A stretch of 54,077 nucleotides of DNA from Candidatus Riflebacteria bacterium HGW-Riflebacteria-2 (GTDB lineage: Bacteria; Muiribacteriota; Ozemobacteria; Ozemobacterales; Ozemobacteraceae), in NCBI GenBank assembly GCA_002839435.1, contig PGYA01000029.1, positions 1 through 54,077 of the forward strand, written 5' to 3'. Position 1 is the first letter of the stretch. The number at the start of each line of letters is the position of its first letter. Made by a program: the position numbers and the translations under genes. Shown here piece after piece: positions 32,584-42,583 of this stretch. The notes under the pieces were generated by a model that worked only from the letters and a program-made list of their open reading frames with translations, was not told the origin of the DNA and searched no databases.

Positions 32584-34742
32584 CCTTGATAAATAAAATC
32601 AGACACGCCCGCACCGGCTCGATACTGCTGGTGACGACAGCAGTGCTATTCTGCATGTTCTTGTTCGCCATTGGCTATTCGCGCTTTTTAAGCCACCAGG
32701 CCAATACCGCTGACAAGATCGGCAAGAAACAGAAACTCGCCGAATTTGCGGCAGCACTGGCGACACTGGCCACACACAAGCTTAAATACTCGGCCCAGCT
32801 CAACCATAATTCGACATCATTACGCGCTCTGCCACCACCAGGTTCAGCCATGGCCGTGCTTTATGAATATCTGGCACAGCCGCTGCATAAATTCGATACG
32901 GTAAAATACTTTCCTTTGCCACTCGATGAAGAAGCTACCGGGCATTTTTCGCTGCTGCTGGAGCAGTTATGGCAAACTGCCGGTTACGGCGATGAGCTTG
33001 AAGAAACGATCACTCTCGCGGTCTGGCGCGACGACTTCACTGCCACCGGCGCGGCACCCGATGCCTATACTCGTGACAAAAGCGGCAATATCCGCATAAT
33101 TGTCAATCTCACGATCTCCCACGGCGAAAGCTACGCAACCTCTCTCGATTTCAACTATTCATGCCCCCTGCGCCTCGCTGCCGCGCATGTACCGGTGCTT
33201 TCCAAATACAATCTTTATATCGAGGATGCCCGCCTCAACAGCGGCGAATACGATGCCGGGTATAATCAGGTCAGTGTCGATAGTTCCGGAAATCTGGCAG
33301 AGACACGCTCAAAAGCACGCCCGCTCGTATTGAACAACGACGGTAATCTCAATCTACCGGTAAAACTCGAGTTCCGCAACTTCGTCGAAGACGACCGCGG
33401 CCTGATTTATCTCGGCGGGAATGGCTCTATATTTCTTAACCTTGCACGTTCTGACGTTAATGCACCTAATTCAGACTCTGGTGAAGGCTTTCAATTTTTT
33501 CGCATTGGACATTCAGGACTTTACCCGGTTTATGCCGGTAACTCGCCAACCCGGGGCAGAATGCTGATAAGCTTTCTTGACCAGGGCGTATCGGATGAAC
33601 TCGATGAATGCAATCTTTCGTTTTATCGCATGGTTGAAACAGGATATTTTGGAGTAAAGCAGGTTCAGGAAGGGCGCATGCGCTACAGTTCGCTGTTCCG
33701 TCTTTATGGCGCCCAGGCACGTCCCTCGCCGACTCTGGTACAGGGGCATGTCCTCAGCCAGTATCTGACCATAGGAATTTTAAAAGGCGCCGATGGTAGC
33801 CCCGGCAAGCCGCCATATCTTGGAAATCTTTCTTATACAGCCCCCATGCTGCCGGATGCTTACTACTACAACTGTATCAACCTGCCAGAATATGACGACC
33901 TGCGCAGCGCCTTCGGGCTTGATAACAGCCTCGATGCCTACAAGACCTATGTCACAAAATACTCATCACGGGTGAATCATCGCCCATACAACCAGGCGCT
34001 CGGCTTTTTGCACACACAGACCAATCCTGATGCTGTAGCGCTTTTTCCTGATTCAGACCTGATAAGCAGCTTTGTCAGGAGTTCCAACCATGACGCCACC
34101 CACAAAATTCCCGGTGTTTTTGCCGATGTTTACCCTGAAGTTGCCGATCTGAAATCTATGGCGGCTTTGGCTCAGGGCTTTGCTGATTCGGGCAAAGCTT
34201 CATATCAGTTTGACAACGAATCAGATACTGATGCCATGCAGCTGCTGAAAAAGCAGGGACTGGTCAGCCAGAATCGACTGATAGTCGATGGCTGGGTTCG
34301 GTTCTCTTCAGATATCACCATTAATCAGACACTTGAATACATGTCGTCTGGCGGCATAGTCGTCGAAAGCGGCGATCTTGTCATCGAGGGCACGATCAAA
34401 CCAGCCGGGTTCCGTGACAACTGTCTGCTTTATCTGGTCGCCCTCAACGGCAACATCGTTTTCAGGACACCGCCTGACGCCACAGTTCAGGCAGGTATCA
34501 TCGCTTTTTCCGAGTCTGACGACAACGGCCGAGTCTCTTTTATTTCACCACCGGCTGAAATCAAGGGCGCCATGGCCATGAAAAAGCTGGTGCGCAACAG
34601 CAGCGAAGCCGAAACATTTCAGGGCACCAGCCTCGTATATTTTCCGGCACTGGCGGCAAAGCCGGCTGGCAGCGATGGTCTTTCCAACGAATCACAGCTG
34701 CTGACATTCAGCTTCGGTCAGCTGCCGCAGGAGATAAGATAA
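32580..34742 (+). CDS. PilX/GspK-like pseudopilin-associated protein
   Basis: The protein has 720 residues with a TTG start overlapping the previous stop. The N-terminus (RTG, then SILLVTTAVLFCMFLFAIGY) looks like a type IV prepilin segment lacking the Glu at +5, as in GspK and some PilX proteins. The rest is a long beta-rich extracellular domain. No known enzyme motif is seen. It precedes two clear pseudopilins and likely forms or caps the tip of a short pilus (inference). Confidence 0.7.
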   Translation: MTLINKIRHARTGSILLVTTAVLFCMFLFAIGYSRFLSHQANTADKIGKKQKLAEFAAALATLATHKLKYSAQLNHNSTSLRALPPPGSAMAVLYEYLAQPLHKFDTVKYFPLPLDEEATGHFSLLLEQLWQTAGYGDELEETITLAVWRDDFTATGAAPDAYTRDKSGNIRIIVNLTISHGESYATSLDFNYSCPLRLAAAHVPVLSKYNLYIEDARLNSGEYDAGYNQVSVDSSGNLAETRSKARPLVLNNDGNLNLPVKLEFRNFVEDDRGLIYLGGNGSIFLNLARSDVNAPNSDSGEGFQFFRIGHSGLYPVYAGNSPTRGRMLISFLDQGVSDELDECNLSFYRMVETGYFGVKQVQEGRMRYSSLFRLYGAQARPSPTLVQGHVLSQYLTIGILKGADGSPGKPPYLGNLSYTAPMLPDAYYYNCINLPEYDDLRSAFGLDNSLDAYKTYVTKYSSRVNHRPYNQALGFLHTQTNPDAVALFPDSDLISSFVRSSNHDATHKIPGVFADVYPEVADLKSMAALAQGFADSGKASYQFDNESDTDAMQLLKKQGLVSQNRLIVDGWVRFSSDITINQTLEYMSSGGIVVESGDLVIEGTIKPAGFRDNCLLYLVALNGNIVFRTPPDATVQAGIIAFSESDDNGRVSFISPPAEIKGAMAMKKLVRNSSEAETFQGTSLVYFPALAAKPAGSDGLSNESQLLTFSFGQLPQEIR

Positions 34743-35173
34743 TGCCATACCATGCCAGCCGCCGCGGCTTCTCATTCATTGAGCTGGTAGTAGCCATAAC
34801 CATACTGGCAATCGGTCTGCTGCCAATCATGTGGTTCTTCTCGCGCAGTAATATGGGAACCATCAAGACCCGCGATGAGATTTATGCCCAGCAGTATGCT
34901 GCCGAGCTTTTCGACTATGTTACTGCTGGTGGCTTTGCCGCGCATTCTCCGACCGGCGAAGCTGGCATAGAAGTTCCGTCGATCACGATAGAAGACGAAA
35001 CGACGGCAATCGAAGAAAGGTTCAGTCGCCGACTCTTCGTCGCCGATCTGTCACCGTCACACAATTCTGAATGGCCGCTGCTATATCGAAGCGTATCAGT
35101 AGAAGTTCGCTGGATCGCCGATCAGCAACAGCGTCATCTCAAACTGACAGGAATCATGCATGCGCCGAGATAA
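34742..35173 (+). CDS. Type II/IV pseudopilin (GspI/PilV-like)
   Basis: A 143-residue prepilin. The cleavage site follows G9 (SRRG), and the mature protein starts FSFIELVVAITILAIGL with Glu at +5, needed for methylation and assembly. A small globular domain follows. It is processed by a PilD-type peptidase not present in this window. The ATG overlaps the previous stop by one base. Confidence 0.9.
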   Translation: MPYHASRRGFSFIELVVAITILAIGLLPIMWFFSRSNMGTIKTRDEIYAQQYAAELFDYVTAGGFAAHSPTGEAGIEVPSITIEDETTAIEERFSRRLFVADLSPSHNSEWPLLYRSVSVEVRWIADQQQRHLKLTGIMHAPR

Positions 35174-35729
35174 ACTCAAAAGATCAGGGATTACGCTCAT
35201 CGAAGCCGTAGTTTCGGCGGTTATTGCTGCGCTGATTTTTGTAGCGGTCAGTCGCATGCTGGTCAGTGCCATGCAGATGTCGCGCACCGGCAGCAGTCAC
35301 CTGACCAATCTGCTGGCTGCCGATATCGTTCTGCAGCAGTTGCTGCTCGACCTCAAACAGGCCACGGCAATAGTTTCTGACGACACCCAACTGGCTGCCG
35401 GCAACCTGGAACTTGAAAAACTATACTGGGAAAGCGACAGCGCCAATCCGGGCCTGACCGCAGTAAGCTACCATCTACCGGAAGATGGCCGCGGGCTGAT
35501 GAGAAGCAGCGAAGGCAGCGATCACCGCTTCTATCCAGACCGGCTGGTAAAGCTTACCTGTAAGCGTATCAAAGTGGCACCACACAATGCTATCGGACTG
35601 ATCATCGACCTCAAAGTCAGCACGCCGCCTGACGAGACAGAGTTGCACAGTTTCAGACGTTTCGTTTATCTCGAAAGCCTGCCGGAAAACCGTCGGCTGA
35701 TAAACGATTACCAGCCCATACAGCACTGA
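35160..35729 (+). CDS. Type II/IV pseudopilin (GspJ/PilW-like)
   Basis: A 189-residue prepilin with the cleavage site after G10 (KRSG); the mature end ITLIEAVVSAVIAALIF has Glu at +5. The length and the position after a GspI/PilV-like gene fit GspJ or PilW. It overlaps the previous gene by 14 bp and is the last gene of the operon, 3 bp from the convergent SpoIIE phosphatase gene. Confidence 0.88.
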   Translation: MRRDKLKRSGITLIEAVVSAVIAALIFVAVSRMLVSAMQMSRTGSSHLTNLLAADIVLQQLLLDLKQATAIVSDDTQLAAGNLELEKLYWESDSANPGLTAVSYHLPEDGRGLMRSSEGSDHRFYPDRLVKLTCKRIKVAPHNAIGLIIDLKVSTPPDETELHSFRRFVYLESLPENRRLINDYQPIQH

Positions 35730-35732
35730 TTT

Positions 35733-38528
35733 TCAAACCGGTTCTGTCGCGGTATTACGCCGCAAGATTATCATCGTCAGGTCGTCGTCGAGGTCGCCTG
35801 ATGACTCACTTTGTATTTCTTCAAGAATACCGACCCGCATCTGTGCAGGCGGCAGATGCAGATATTTTCGGCACAGCCGGGCAAACCCCTCAGATCCATA
35901 AGGTTTGCCACTGCTGTCAGCTGTTTCAATGAGAATGTCAGTATAAAGAATCAGACAGTCGCCAGCAGCCATCTGCAAAGTAGCTTCAGGAAAAACGCTG
36001 TTGCGCAGGCTAAAACCAAGCGGCGGTCGGCACAGTTGCGGAAACTGCTGCCTGGCATCATTAGAAAAATGCAGCGGCAGCGGATGACCGGCATTGATAC
36101 AGTCAATCTGGCCCGTACTGCTGTTGATAACCGCGGCAAATAGCGTCATGCACTTTTTGCGGCGAAACTGGCTGAACAGGAGTTCGTTAAGACAGGTAAA
36201 CATAGCAGACAGCGAAAAATTACTGTCAGCAGCGTAATCAGTTACAACTGCCTTGATCATGGTCGTCACCAATGCCGAACTGACGCCGTGTCCGGTAACA
36301 TCGCCGATTACCATCAGCCATCTGCCATCCGGCAGCGAGAGAAAGTCGCAGTAATCACCGCCAAGGTCAGCCGCCGGAATATAGACAAGATCACCGGTAA
36401 AGCCTTCTATTATGGGAGCTGTTTCGGGAATGAGCTGCGCCTGAATCGCCTGCGCCGAAATGATGTCGGCCAGCGTTTCGGTAGTTGCATTTAGTGTTGC
36501 TGACAACCGCCCCAGTTCGTCGTTTTGCCATATTTCGAGACGATGACTGGTATCGCGGCGCCTGAGAGCCTGCACACCTGTCATCAGGTTCGCCACCGGC
36601 CTGATAATTGTGTGCGAGAACAACGAACCGACAAGCAGGGCCAGAATCAGGGCAAACACTACGGCCCAGATCAGGCCTGACCTGATAATGGCGATTTCAC
36701 GGTCAACTTCATCAAGAGGATAGAGACTTAACAAAACTGTATCGACAAGTTTCTTGCCGGGCGCACCGGCGGCAACCCAATCCACCCCGTTCCATCGAAT
36801 GATACTGTTGCGCGGACCGTTGCTGCGACGGACCTGACGAACAAAAATCATCAGTTCGTCTTCTGAGTAGGTTTCTCCGGGCCAGAGTTCTGAATATACA
36901 GAAGACCAGGCAAACAGCCTGACCGCGCCATGCCCGTATGAGACCCGCTGTATAAGATTTGCCGCCAGATAATTTCTGACTGCCCAGCGCACGTTCTGAT
37001 CGATCACAATAAAAGCAGCTTTAATACCGGGATCGTTATATACATCCCAGTACCAGTAGATTTCATAACCACCAAATGACACCTGATGTAGTTCATCGGG
37101 ACTTTCAAATATGCGCGCCCAACCGCCGAATGGGCCCTCGAGAAATTCCTGCACCATAACTTCTGCTGCCTTAACCGACTGCGATCTACCCGCCAGACGA
37201 TGACCAAGAAATTTATGGATACCGAGACGCGCGATTGCCTTGCCAATTATCCCTATTTTTTCAGCTGTTTCTCGCCGTTGAGTCGTCATCACAACTTCTG
37301 CATCAATATCGCGCACTTCCAGCCAGTTGATTACATTATCGAGATCCAGCCTGATAACCTTATCTTTCAGGCGCGCAGGATCAGCTTTCATATCTGGCTT
37401 TTCTTTTAAAGACCTGAAAAGACTTAGCATCCGGGCTTTATCTTTTTCAAAGCCGTTGTCGAAATCATTGATGCTGCCCTGACAGGCGAGCCAGGCATCC
37501 TGAATCAACAGTTCTCGGCGCTCAGCCAGATACTTCCAGCCGAAGTAAACAAGTCCCGACAAAGGCAGTATGACCGCATAGAGTATCAGTCCGATCAGCT
37601 TGCTGCGAATCGAAGCAGTACGCATTGCCGCGAAAAAACTGCCGTCTTTTGCCAGCATGGCTACAATCATCACCAGAAACAGCAAAAATACCTTGAGCAG
37701 CGTTTGCGCAAAAGTGCGATTGAATCCTGAAAACTTCCTGCTGACAAAGAGAAAGTGCTCGCCAATTTTTTTCCTGACAATCTGCAGCTGACTATCACCT
37801 GCACGGGTTATGGCAGCACGTTGGCGGAGAGCGATGTGAACTCCGGTTGTCAGAGCGTTGGGTAGAAAATTTATAAGCTCAGTTGTCGATGGCATTGACC
37901 AGAGAACAATATAAACGCCAGCTGGCGGAAATTCTTCTGGTCTGGCAGCGAATTTTGGGCTTCTCTGGAAAAAGATATAACCATCGCCGCGATAACCGGT
38001 AAATTTCATTATGCGCCCTTCATGCCTGAACAGCATCATTCTTGAATAAGGCGCGCCGAAAAGCCTGGTCAGATACTTGCTCGAAGTAAGTGTATGCCGC
38101 CGCGAGTATTTGTTAGCTACTTCCCAGGCATCGGTCAGTTCGACCTCATGCTCACCAAGCAATTCAGCAGGTGTAACCAGTTTGCCGTCAGCAAAAACGG
38201 CCGGGCAAAAACCGAGTTGCCGGGCGCTGAATTCGATTGCCAACTGTCTGACACGTTCAGGCGTAACTGCTTCGCCGTTGTAAAGCTCTTCATAAAAACG
38301 GCGAAAATGCAGACCAAAAAAATTTTCGGGTTCAAGCAGCTCGCTGATGGCCTCGGCGCGTTGATCAAGAGCCCTTTCACCTGCCGCCCTGAGGTTCTCA
38401 CTATTCTGCGCAATTATGGCGCTGCCAAGCAGCCATATTGCGAAAACCGGCAGCAATAACAGAAGAGCCAGAGCAGCAAAATTAGAAAAAAAACTGCCCC
38501 GGCTGCTGCTTTCTTTTTCAGACGACAT
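35733..38528 (-). CDS. Membrane SpoIIE-type protein phosphatase with HAMP domain (paralog 1)
   Basis: I choose the ATG at 38528 with AAAGGAG 7 bp upstream, giving 931 residues. Membrane helices lie near the N-terminus, at ~275-295, ~315-340 and ~640-660, enclosing two extracellular sensing regions. A HAMP segment follows the last helix (IRPVANLMTGVQALRRRD). The C-terminal PP2C/SpoIIE domain has the metal sites in DLGGDYCDF, GDVTGHGVSSALVTTMIK and DLDDDLTMI. Such proteins dephosphorylate anti-anti-sigma partners (STAS proteins) in partner-switching pathways. No STAS or anti-sigma gene is adjacent. It overlaps its paralog by 11 bp. Confidence 0.88.
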   Translation of the reverse strand: MSSEKESSSRGSFFSNFAALALLLLLPVFAIWLLGSAIIAQNSENLRAAGERALDQRAEAISELLEPENFFGLHFRRFYEELYNGEAVTPERVRQLAIEFSARQLGFCPAVFADGKLVTPAELLGEHEVELTDAWEVANKYSRRHTLTSSKYLTRLFGAPYSRMMLFRHEGRIMKFTGYRGDGYIFFQRSPKFAARPEEFPPAGVYIVLWSMPSTTELINFLPNALTTGVHIALRQRAAITRAGDSQLQIVRKKIGEHFLFVSRKFSGFNRTFAQTLLKVFLLFLVMIVAMLAKDGSFFAAMRTASIRSKLIGLILYAVILPLSGLVYFGWKYLAERRELLIQDAWLACQGSINDFDNGFEKDKARMLSLFRSLKEKPDMKADPARLKDKVIRLDLDNVINWLEVRDIDAEVVMTTQRRETAEKIGIIGKAIARLGIHKFLGHRLAGRSQSVKAAEVMVQEFLEGPFGGWARIFESPDELHQVSFGGYEIYWYWDVYNDPGIKAAFIVIDQNVRWAVRNYLAANLIQRVSYGHGAVRLFAWSSVYSELWPGETYSEDELMIFVRQVRRSNGPRNSIIRWNGVDWVAAGAPGKKLVDTVLLSLYPLDEVDREIAIIRSGLIWAVVFALILALLVGSLFSHTIIRPVANLMTGVQALRRRDTSHRLEIWQNDELGRLSATLNATTETLADIISAQAIQAQLIPETAPIIEGFTGDLVYIPAADLGGDYCDFLSLPDGRWLMVIGDVTGHGVSSALVTTMIKAVVTDYAADSNFSLSAMFTCLNELLFSQFRRKKCMTLFAAVINSSTGQIDCINAGHPLPLHFSNDARQQFPQLCRPPLGFSLRNSVFPEATLQMAAGDCLILYTDILIETADSSGKPYGSEGFARLCRKYLHLPPAQMRVGILEEIQSESSGDLDDDLTMIILRRNTATEPV

Positions 38529-41352
38529 CTGCCGGCTCCTTTGCCACATTCTTGATAATCAGCATCGTCAAATCGTCCTGCTGCACTCCACCGCTGAGGA
38601 AAGAGTTCCACACCGATTTCATATGTTCCACAACAGCAGCTGGCGATAGTCCTGCCGTTTTCGCGAGTTCCACATACATGTCTTCATGACCGTAAACCTT
38701 ACCGTCGGGTGCCTGAACCTCGATCAGCGCATCAGTATATGAAAACAGCATATCTCCTGGCGCAAGATGCAGAACCCTGTGTTCCGGTTTTCTCTTGCTC
38801 TCGCGCACACCAAGAGGCATGCCAACCAGAGAAATCTCCTCACTGCTGCCGTCGCCCCTTATCAGCAGCGGCCAGTTATGGCCGGCATTGATCAACTGCA
38901 GACTGCAATCTCTTACGTCAAGCAACATAAAGAGCATCGTCATCATTTTTTTGCGGCTGAGAGTGCGCAGTAATAATGAAGAAATTTTTCCCGGCAACGC
39001 AACAAAATCTAAGCCAGCGCGGCAGGCCTTGAATACTGCCGCTTTGGCCATGGCCATGCACAACGCGGCAGAAGTGCCGTGACCGCTGACATCACCGATT
39101 AGAAACAGATACCTGTTTTCATCGAGCTTCACGTAATCACAGTAGTCACCGCCAAGGTCGGTCGCCGCCAGGTTGAAGATGGCTGTGTCAAAACCAGGAA
39201 TTTCCAGCTTTTCCTGTGGGAAAAGTGCTTCCTGGACAGACCTCGCAAGCTGCATCTCGTTCAGCTCATCGACCATATGATTAAATGCCTGACCCAGCTC
39301 GCCAAACTCGTCGCCGGCGGCAATGCAGACCTTAGCCTCGGGATGGCGCTTCTGCACCAGCATCATACCACGATCCAGCTCGGTAACTGGTTTCAGAAAG
39401 GCTTCGGTCAACAGGCGCGCTATCAGCAGGGCAACACTCAGAATAACCACAATTGCAAGCGCAAGCAGGTAATACATTGTCTCTACCCGCTGCCGCACGA
39501 CCCTTTCGTCGGTCAGGTTGATAAGACTGTATGGCGCCAGAACCCGACCGGGATAAGCAAGTGCCAGCCATTTCCGGCCACCGACACTTATCCGCCGCAG
39601 TTCCGGCTTGCCGGTCAGAATTGCCGCCCGCATCAGAGATTCAGATTCATCGGCGGCAAAGAAGTCTCTGTCCAGCCAGGTCTGACGGGCGGCATCGAAA
39701 ACCGCGACGGGGTCCTGGCCGCTATCGCTTTCCTGCACCGCTCTCTGCAGAAAATTCTGGCGCGCAATATCCCTGGCCTGAAAGACGCTTAAAATGGCGG
39801 CCGGATGACCGGGAGCATCGATGTAATTCCAGTACCACATCAGTTCGTTCAGGCCGAACCTGACGTTATGAACTTGCCCGGGCGCTGAGGTTATATTGGC
39901 AAAGCCGAAATCGTTGCTGGCGAAAACATCATTGAGCACGGGATCCGTCTTACGCCTGAGCTCGACGTTTTCTGCACGAGATCTGTGTGATAAAAGCTTC
40001 TGAACGAGATAGCGCAGATAGGCATCGATCGATTTCTCAAGCCCCTCAAACCAGCTTCCCTGATTAAACACGCTTATCGGCTCGCCATTGAGCGCAATCA
40101 GATCAAGTCTGACAGCCTGCCCGGAAGCAATCATCACCGGCGCCATTTCCTGGTAACGCGCGAGAGAGTAATCATTAAAAGCCAGGCTGTGCAGGTCATT
40201 ACAGTGCCTGACAAAACTTCTTTCCTCTTCGGCAAAGTCGTCCTCGACAGCTGTGAGCCTGGTAACAACGTCTTTTTCAAGCCGGGACCACAAAACTTTC
40301 TCATGCGTGGTGATAGCCGTAATTCCAGTCATTAAAAGACCGGCGGTTGGAATGGCGATGGCAACAAGAAGCAGTGCCAGAAGCTTGCTGCCGGTGCGTA
40401 GATAGATCGTGCGCAAATCGAAAGACCGGTTGAACAGAAGCACCGCGAAAATTGTCATAAGCATGGCAAACAGCAGATTGAGCATGCCGGCACGATGAAT
40501 CTCTGTGTCATCTGATACCGCGACAGAGCCGAGAAATACGCCAGAGCCTGTGTTGAGGGTAAGCCAGAGTCTGCCTGCTGATATCAGATACTCTGTCGAA
40601 CTCGTTTCGATTTTGCCGCGCAGGTAGTTGAAATCAACTTTTGAGCCTCTGGAAAAAACAGGCTCTTCCTGATCGTGGCTCCAGAAGGCGAGCTGAAGAT
40701 CATTGTTTAAATGGCGACCAAACGGGCCGGCAAGAATTTGCTGCGGTTTGAGCACCGGGAAAATGATGACGACGACACCGGCCAGGCTCTGCTGCGACCA
40801 TCTTTTCCAGAAAAGAAAACCGCTGCTGCGTTTCTTCTTCAGGCTGAGCAGTCGCCCCTCATGATTCTTGATTACCCCGGCAGTGGCTTCGGCACCCAGA
40901 AGAACCTGAAGACGCTTTAACTGACGGTGCTCGTCTCCTTCTCTGTATAAGGGCGTTTCTGCGAGAATATCCCAGAGTTTGCCGACAACAAAGCGATTGG
41001 GCGGGGCATAACCCGGCAGGTTCCTGGGCATTCCCTTTGCATCAAACAAATATATGGCAAAGTCCTGGCCGCAAAGCGACTGTACCCTGCTGACAATCTT
41101 TGCCATGGCAACCGGTGACGCTTCCCGCTTTTCCATCTGCGACAGCATGCCTTCCATCAAGCGGAAATAAAAACTTCCGGGCGAACTGGCATCGGCTATT
41201 CTGATGAGTTCCTGCCGCAATTCAGACTTGGCTGTCGCAAAGCGTTCACTTCTGTGTTGAGCCAGCATGCGCTGGGCGCCCAGATAAAGAGACCCCGCTG
41301 GCAGCAACCCGAAAATAAACACTACCAGCAGTTTACCCCAGAAAGATTTCAT
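38518..41352 (-). CDS. Membrane SpoIIE-type protein phosphatase with HAMP domain (paralog 2)
   Basis: The protein has 944 residues and the same layout as its downstream neighbour: N-terminal helix, extracellular region, central helices (LLALLLVAIAIPTAGLLMTG), a second sensing region (RFGLNELMWYWNYIDAPG, matching the FGGYEIYWYWDVYNDPG of the paralog), a HAMP segment (FLKPVTELDRGMMLV) and a PP2C domain. Its metal motifs are DLGGDYCDYV, GDVSGHGTSAALCMAMAK and QQDDLTMLII. The pair arose by tandem duplication. The ribosome site before the ATG at 41352 is weak (GGGAA). Confidence 0.88.
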   Translation of the reverse strand: MKSFWGKLLVVFIFGLLPAGSLYLGAQRMLAQHRSERFATAKSELRQELIRIADASSPGSFYFRLMEGMLSQMEKREASPVAMAKIVSRVQSLCGQDFAIYLFDAKGMPRNLPGYAPPNRFVVGKLWDILAETPLYREGDEHRQLKRLQVLLGAEATAGVIKNHEGRLLSLKKKRSSGFLFWKRWSQQSLAGVVVIIFPVLKPQQILAGPFGRHLNNDLQLAFWSHDQEEPVFSRGSKVDFNYLRGKIETSSTEYLISAGRLWLTLNTGSGVFLGSVAVSDDTEIHRAGMLNLLFAMLMTIFAVLLFNRSFDLRTIYLRTGSKLLALLLVAIAIPTAGLLMTGITAITTHEKVLWSRLEKDVVTRLTAVEDDFAEEERSFVRHCNDLHSLAFNDYSLARYQEMAPVMIASGQAVRLDLIALNGEPISVFNQGSWFEGLEKSIDAYLRYLVQKLLSHRSRAENVELRRKTDPVLNDVFASNDFGFANITSAPGQVHNVRFGLNELMWYWNYIDAPGHPAAILSVFQARDIARQNFLQRAVQESDSGQDPVAVFDAARQTWLDRDFFAADESESLMRAAILTGKPELRRISVGGRKWLALAYPGRVLAPYSLINLTDERVVRQRVETMYYLLALAIVVILSVALLIARLLTEAFLKPVTELDRGMMLVQKRHPEAKVCIAAGDEFGELGQAFNHMVDELNEMQLARSVQEALFPQEKLEIPGFDTAIFNLAATDLGGDYCDYVKLDENRYLFLIGDVSGHGTSAALCMAMAKAAVFKACRAGLDFVALPGKISSLLLRTLSRKKMMTMLFMLLDVRDCSLQLINAGHNWPLLIRGDGSSEEISLVGMPLGVRESKRKPEHRVLHLAPGDMLFSYTDALIEVQAPDGKVYGHEDMYVELAKTAGLSPAAVVEHMKSVWNSFLSGGVQQDDLTMLIIKNVAKEPADVV

Positions 41353-41543
41353 CTGATTCCCAACATTCGCTTTCTTTGCAGCCTGAATTGCGGAAAAATT
41401 TACATTATCAGCTTAGAGCAGCCCCGCCAATTTGTAAACCCCACGTTTGCAACCCCCGGCCAGGCGCAGCGACAATCAACGCAAATGAAAAGCCTGTAGG
41501 CGAAAAAAAATCCGTGGCCGGGTGATATTGTGCGCGAGCTCGA

Positions 41544-42488
41544 TTAGTAGCCGGCGGCGATGGCAGAACGATAAGCGTCGTAGGACTCACGATATTTCTG
41601 CAGTTTCTGCTGCTTCTCGTATTCGCTGGCGGTAATCGAGGTTACCGCATCGGTATATTCGCGATAGGCATTTTCGTAGTCTGCATGCACCTGTTTGAGT
41701 GTTGAAGTCTGTGGCGCTGCAGCCCCTGCCTGCTCAGTCTGCTCAACTTCGAACGGTGGAGCAGGCTCTTCAATTTTAACCAGGCCGGGCTCGACTGTGG
41801 CTTCTTCTTTGCCTTCAGAACTGCCGCTGGCAGCATAGGCTTCGTAACCTTTTTTGAGAATCTTGCGCCCGATCCAGCGTCCGATACTGCCGCCAATCGA
41901 CTTGCCAAGTTTGCTGCCAATAGTGGCAGCCGCGATAGTGCCAATAATCGGCAATACCAGAGGGCCACCGCACGAGAAGAGAGCAATACCAGCTGCAGCA
42001 CCCATGGTGCCGCCGATCAGGTCGCCAATTACGGCGCCGATCGCATCTGCTGTCAGTGAGGCCTTGTTAACAGTTCGGGTTGCATCGATGACGGCGCCCA
42101 GATCTACTTTTCGCCCTTCTTTTAGCTTCCATTGGGTAACCAGCGCGCTGATTGCCTTGGCAAAAGTTTTGGTAACTATATCGCCGATACGAAAGCCGAG
42201 CATGGCACCCATACCGGCAGCCAACGGCCCGCCGACTGCCGCGCCGAGCACATAGCCGATTCCGGCACCAATAGCGCCGCCCGCCTTCCCGACGACAAAA
42301 CCAGCGGCACTGGAGGCTGCTTTGGTTATCCACCAGTCGCCATCTTTGAGCTGTTCAACCTTCTGTTGGGTTTTGAGTTTGAGGCGCTGAAACAGCGACA
42401 ACTCGGCCGCTTCGACAAAGGGTGCCAGCAGCAGAGAAAGCGTGAGCAACAGGCTCAAAAAGCACAGCTGTCGCGATGCAAACCTCAT
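41544..42488 (-). CDS. Exported glycine-zipper protein
   Basis: The ATG at 42488 has GGAG about 6 bp upstream (314 residues); a GTG 12 bp earlier would lie on that site. A signal peptide (LCFLSLLLTLSLLLAPFVEA) is followed by two blocks of Gly/Ala zippers (GKAGGAIGAGIGYVLGAAVG and GGTMGAAAGIALFS), then an acidic linker and a Tyr-rich helical tail (YENAYREYTDAV). Glycine-zipper proteins insert into or line membranes. The function is unknown. It lies about 190 bp upstream of the SpoIIE pair, on the same strand. Confidence 0.72.
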   Translation of the reverse strand: MRFASRQLCFLSLLLTLSLLLAPFVEAAELSLFQRLKLKTQQKVEQLKDGDWWITKAASSAAGFVVGKAGGAIGAGIGYVLGAAVGGPLAAGMGAMLGFRIGDIVTKTFAKAISALVTQWKLKEGRKVDLGAVIDATRTVNKASLTADAIGAVIGDLIGGTMGAAAGIALFSCGGPLVLPIIGTIAAATIGSKLGKSIGGSIGRWIGRKILKKGYEAYAASGSSEGKEEATVEPGLVKIEEPAPPFEVEQTEQAGAAAPQTSTLKQVHADYENAYREYTDAVTSITASEYEKQQKLQKYRESYDAYRSAIAAGY

Positions 42489-42583
42489 ATTACGCTCCAC
42501 ACACTCAGAGATATGTACATGATTATAAGAAAAACCACCCCACCCCGCAATGCCATGGCGCTCGACAGTAACCTCGCGGGTTC

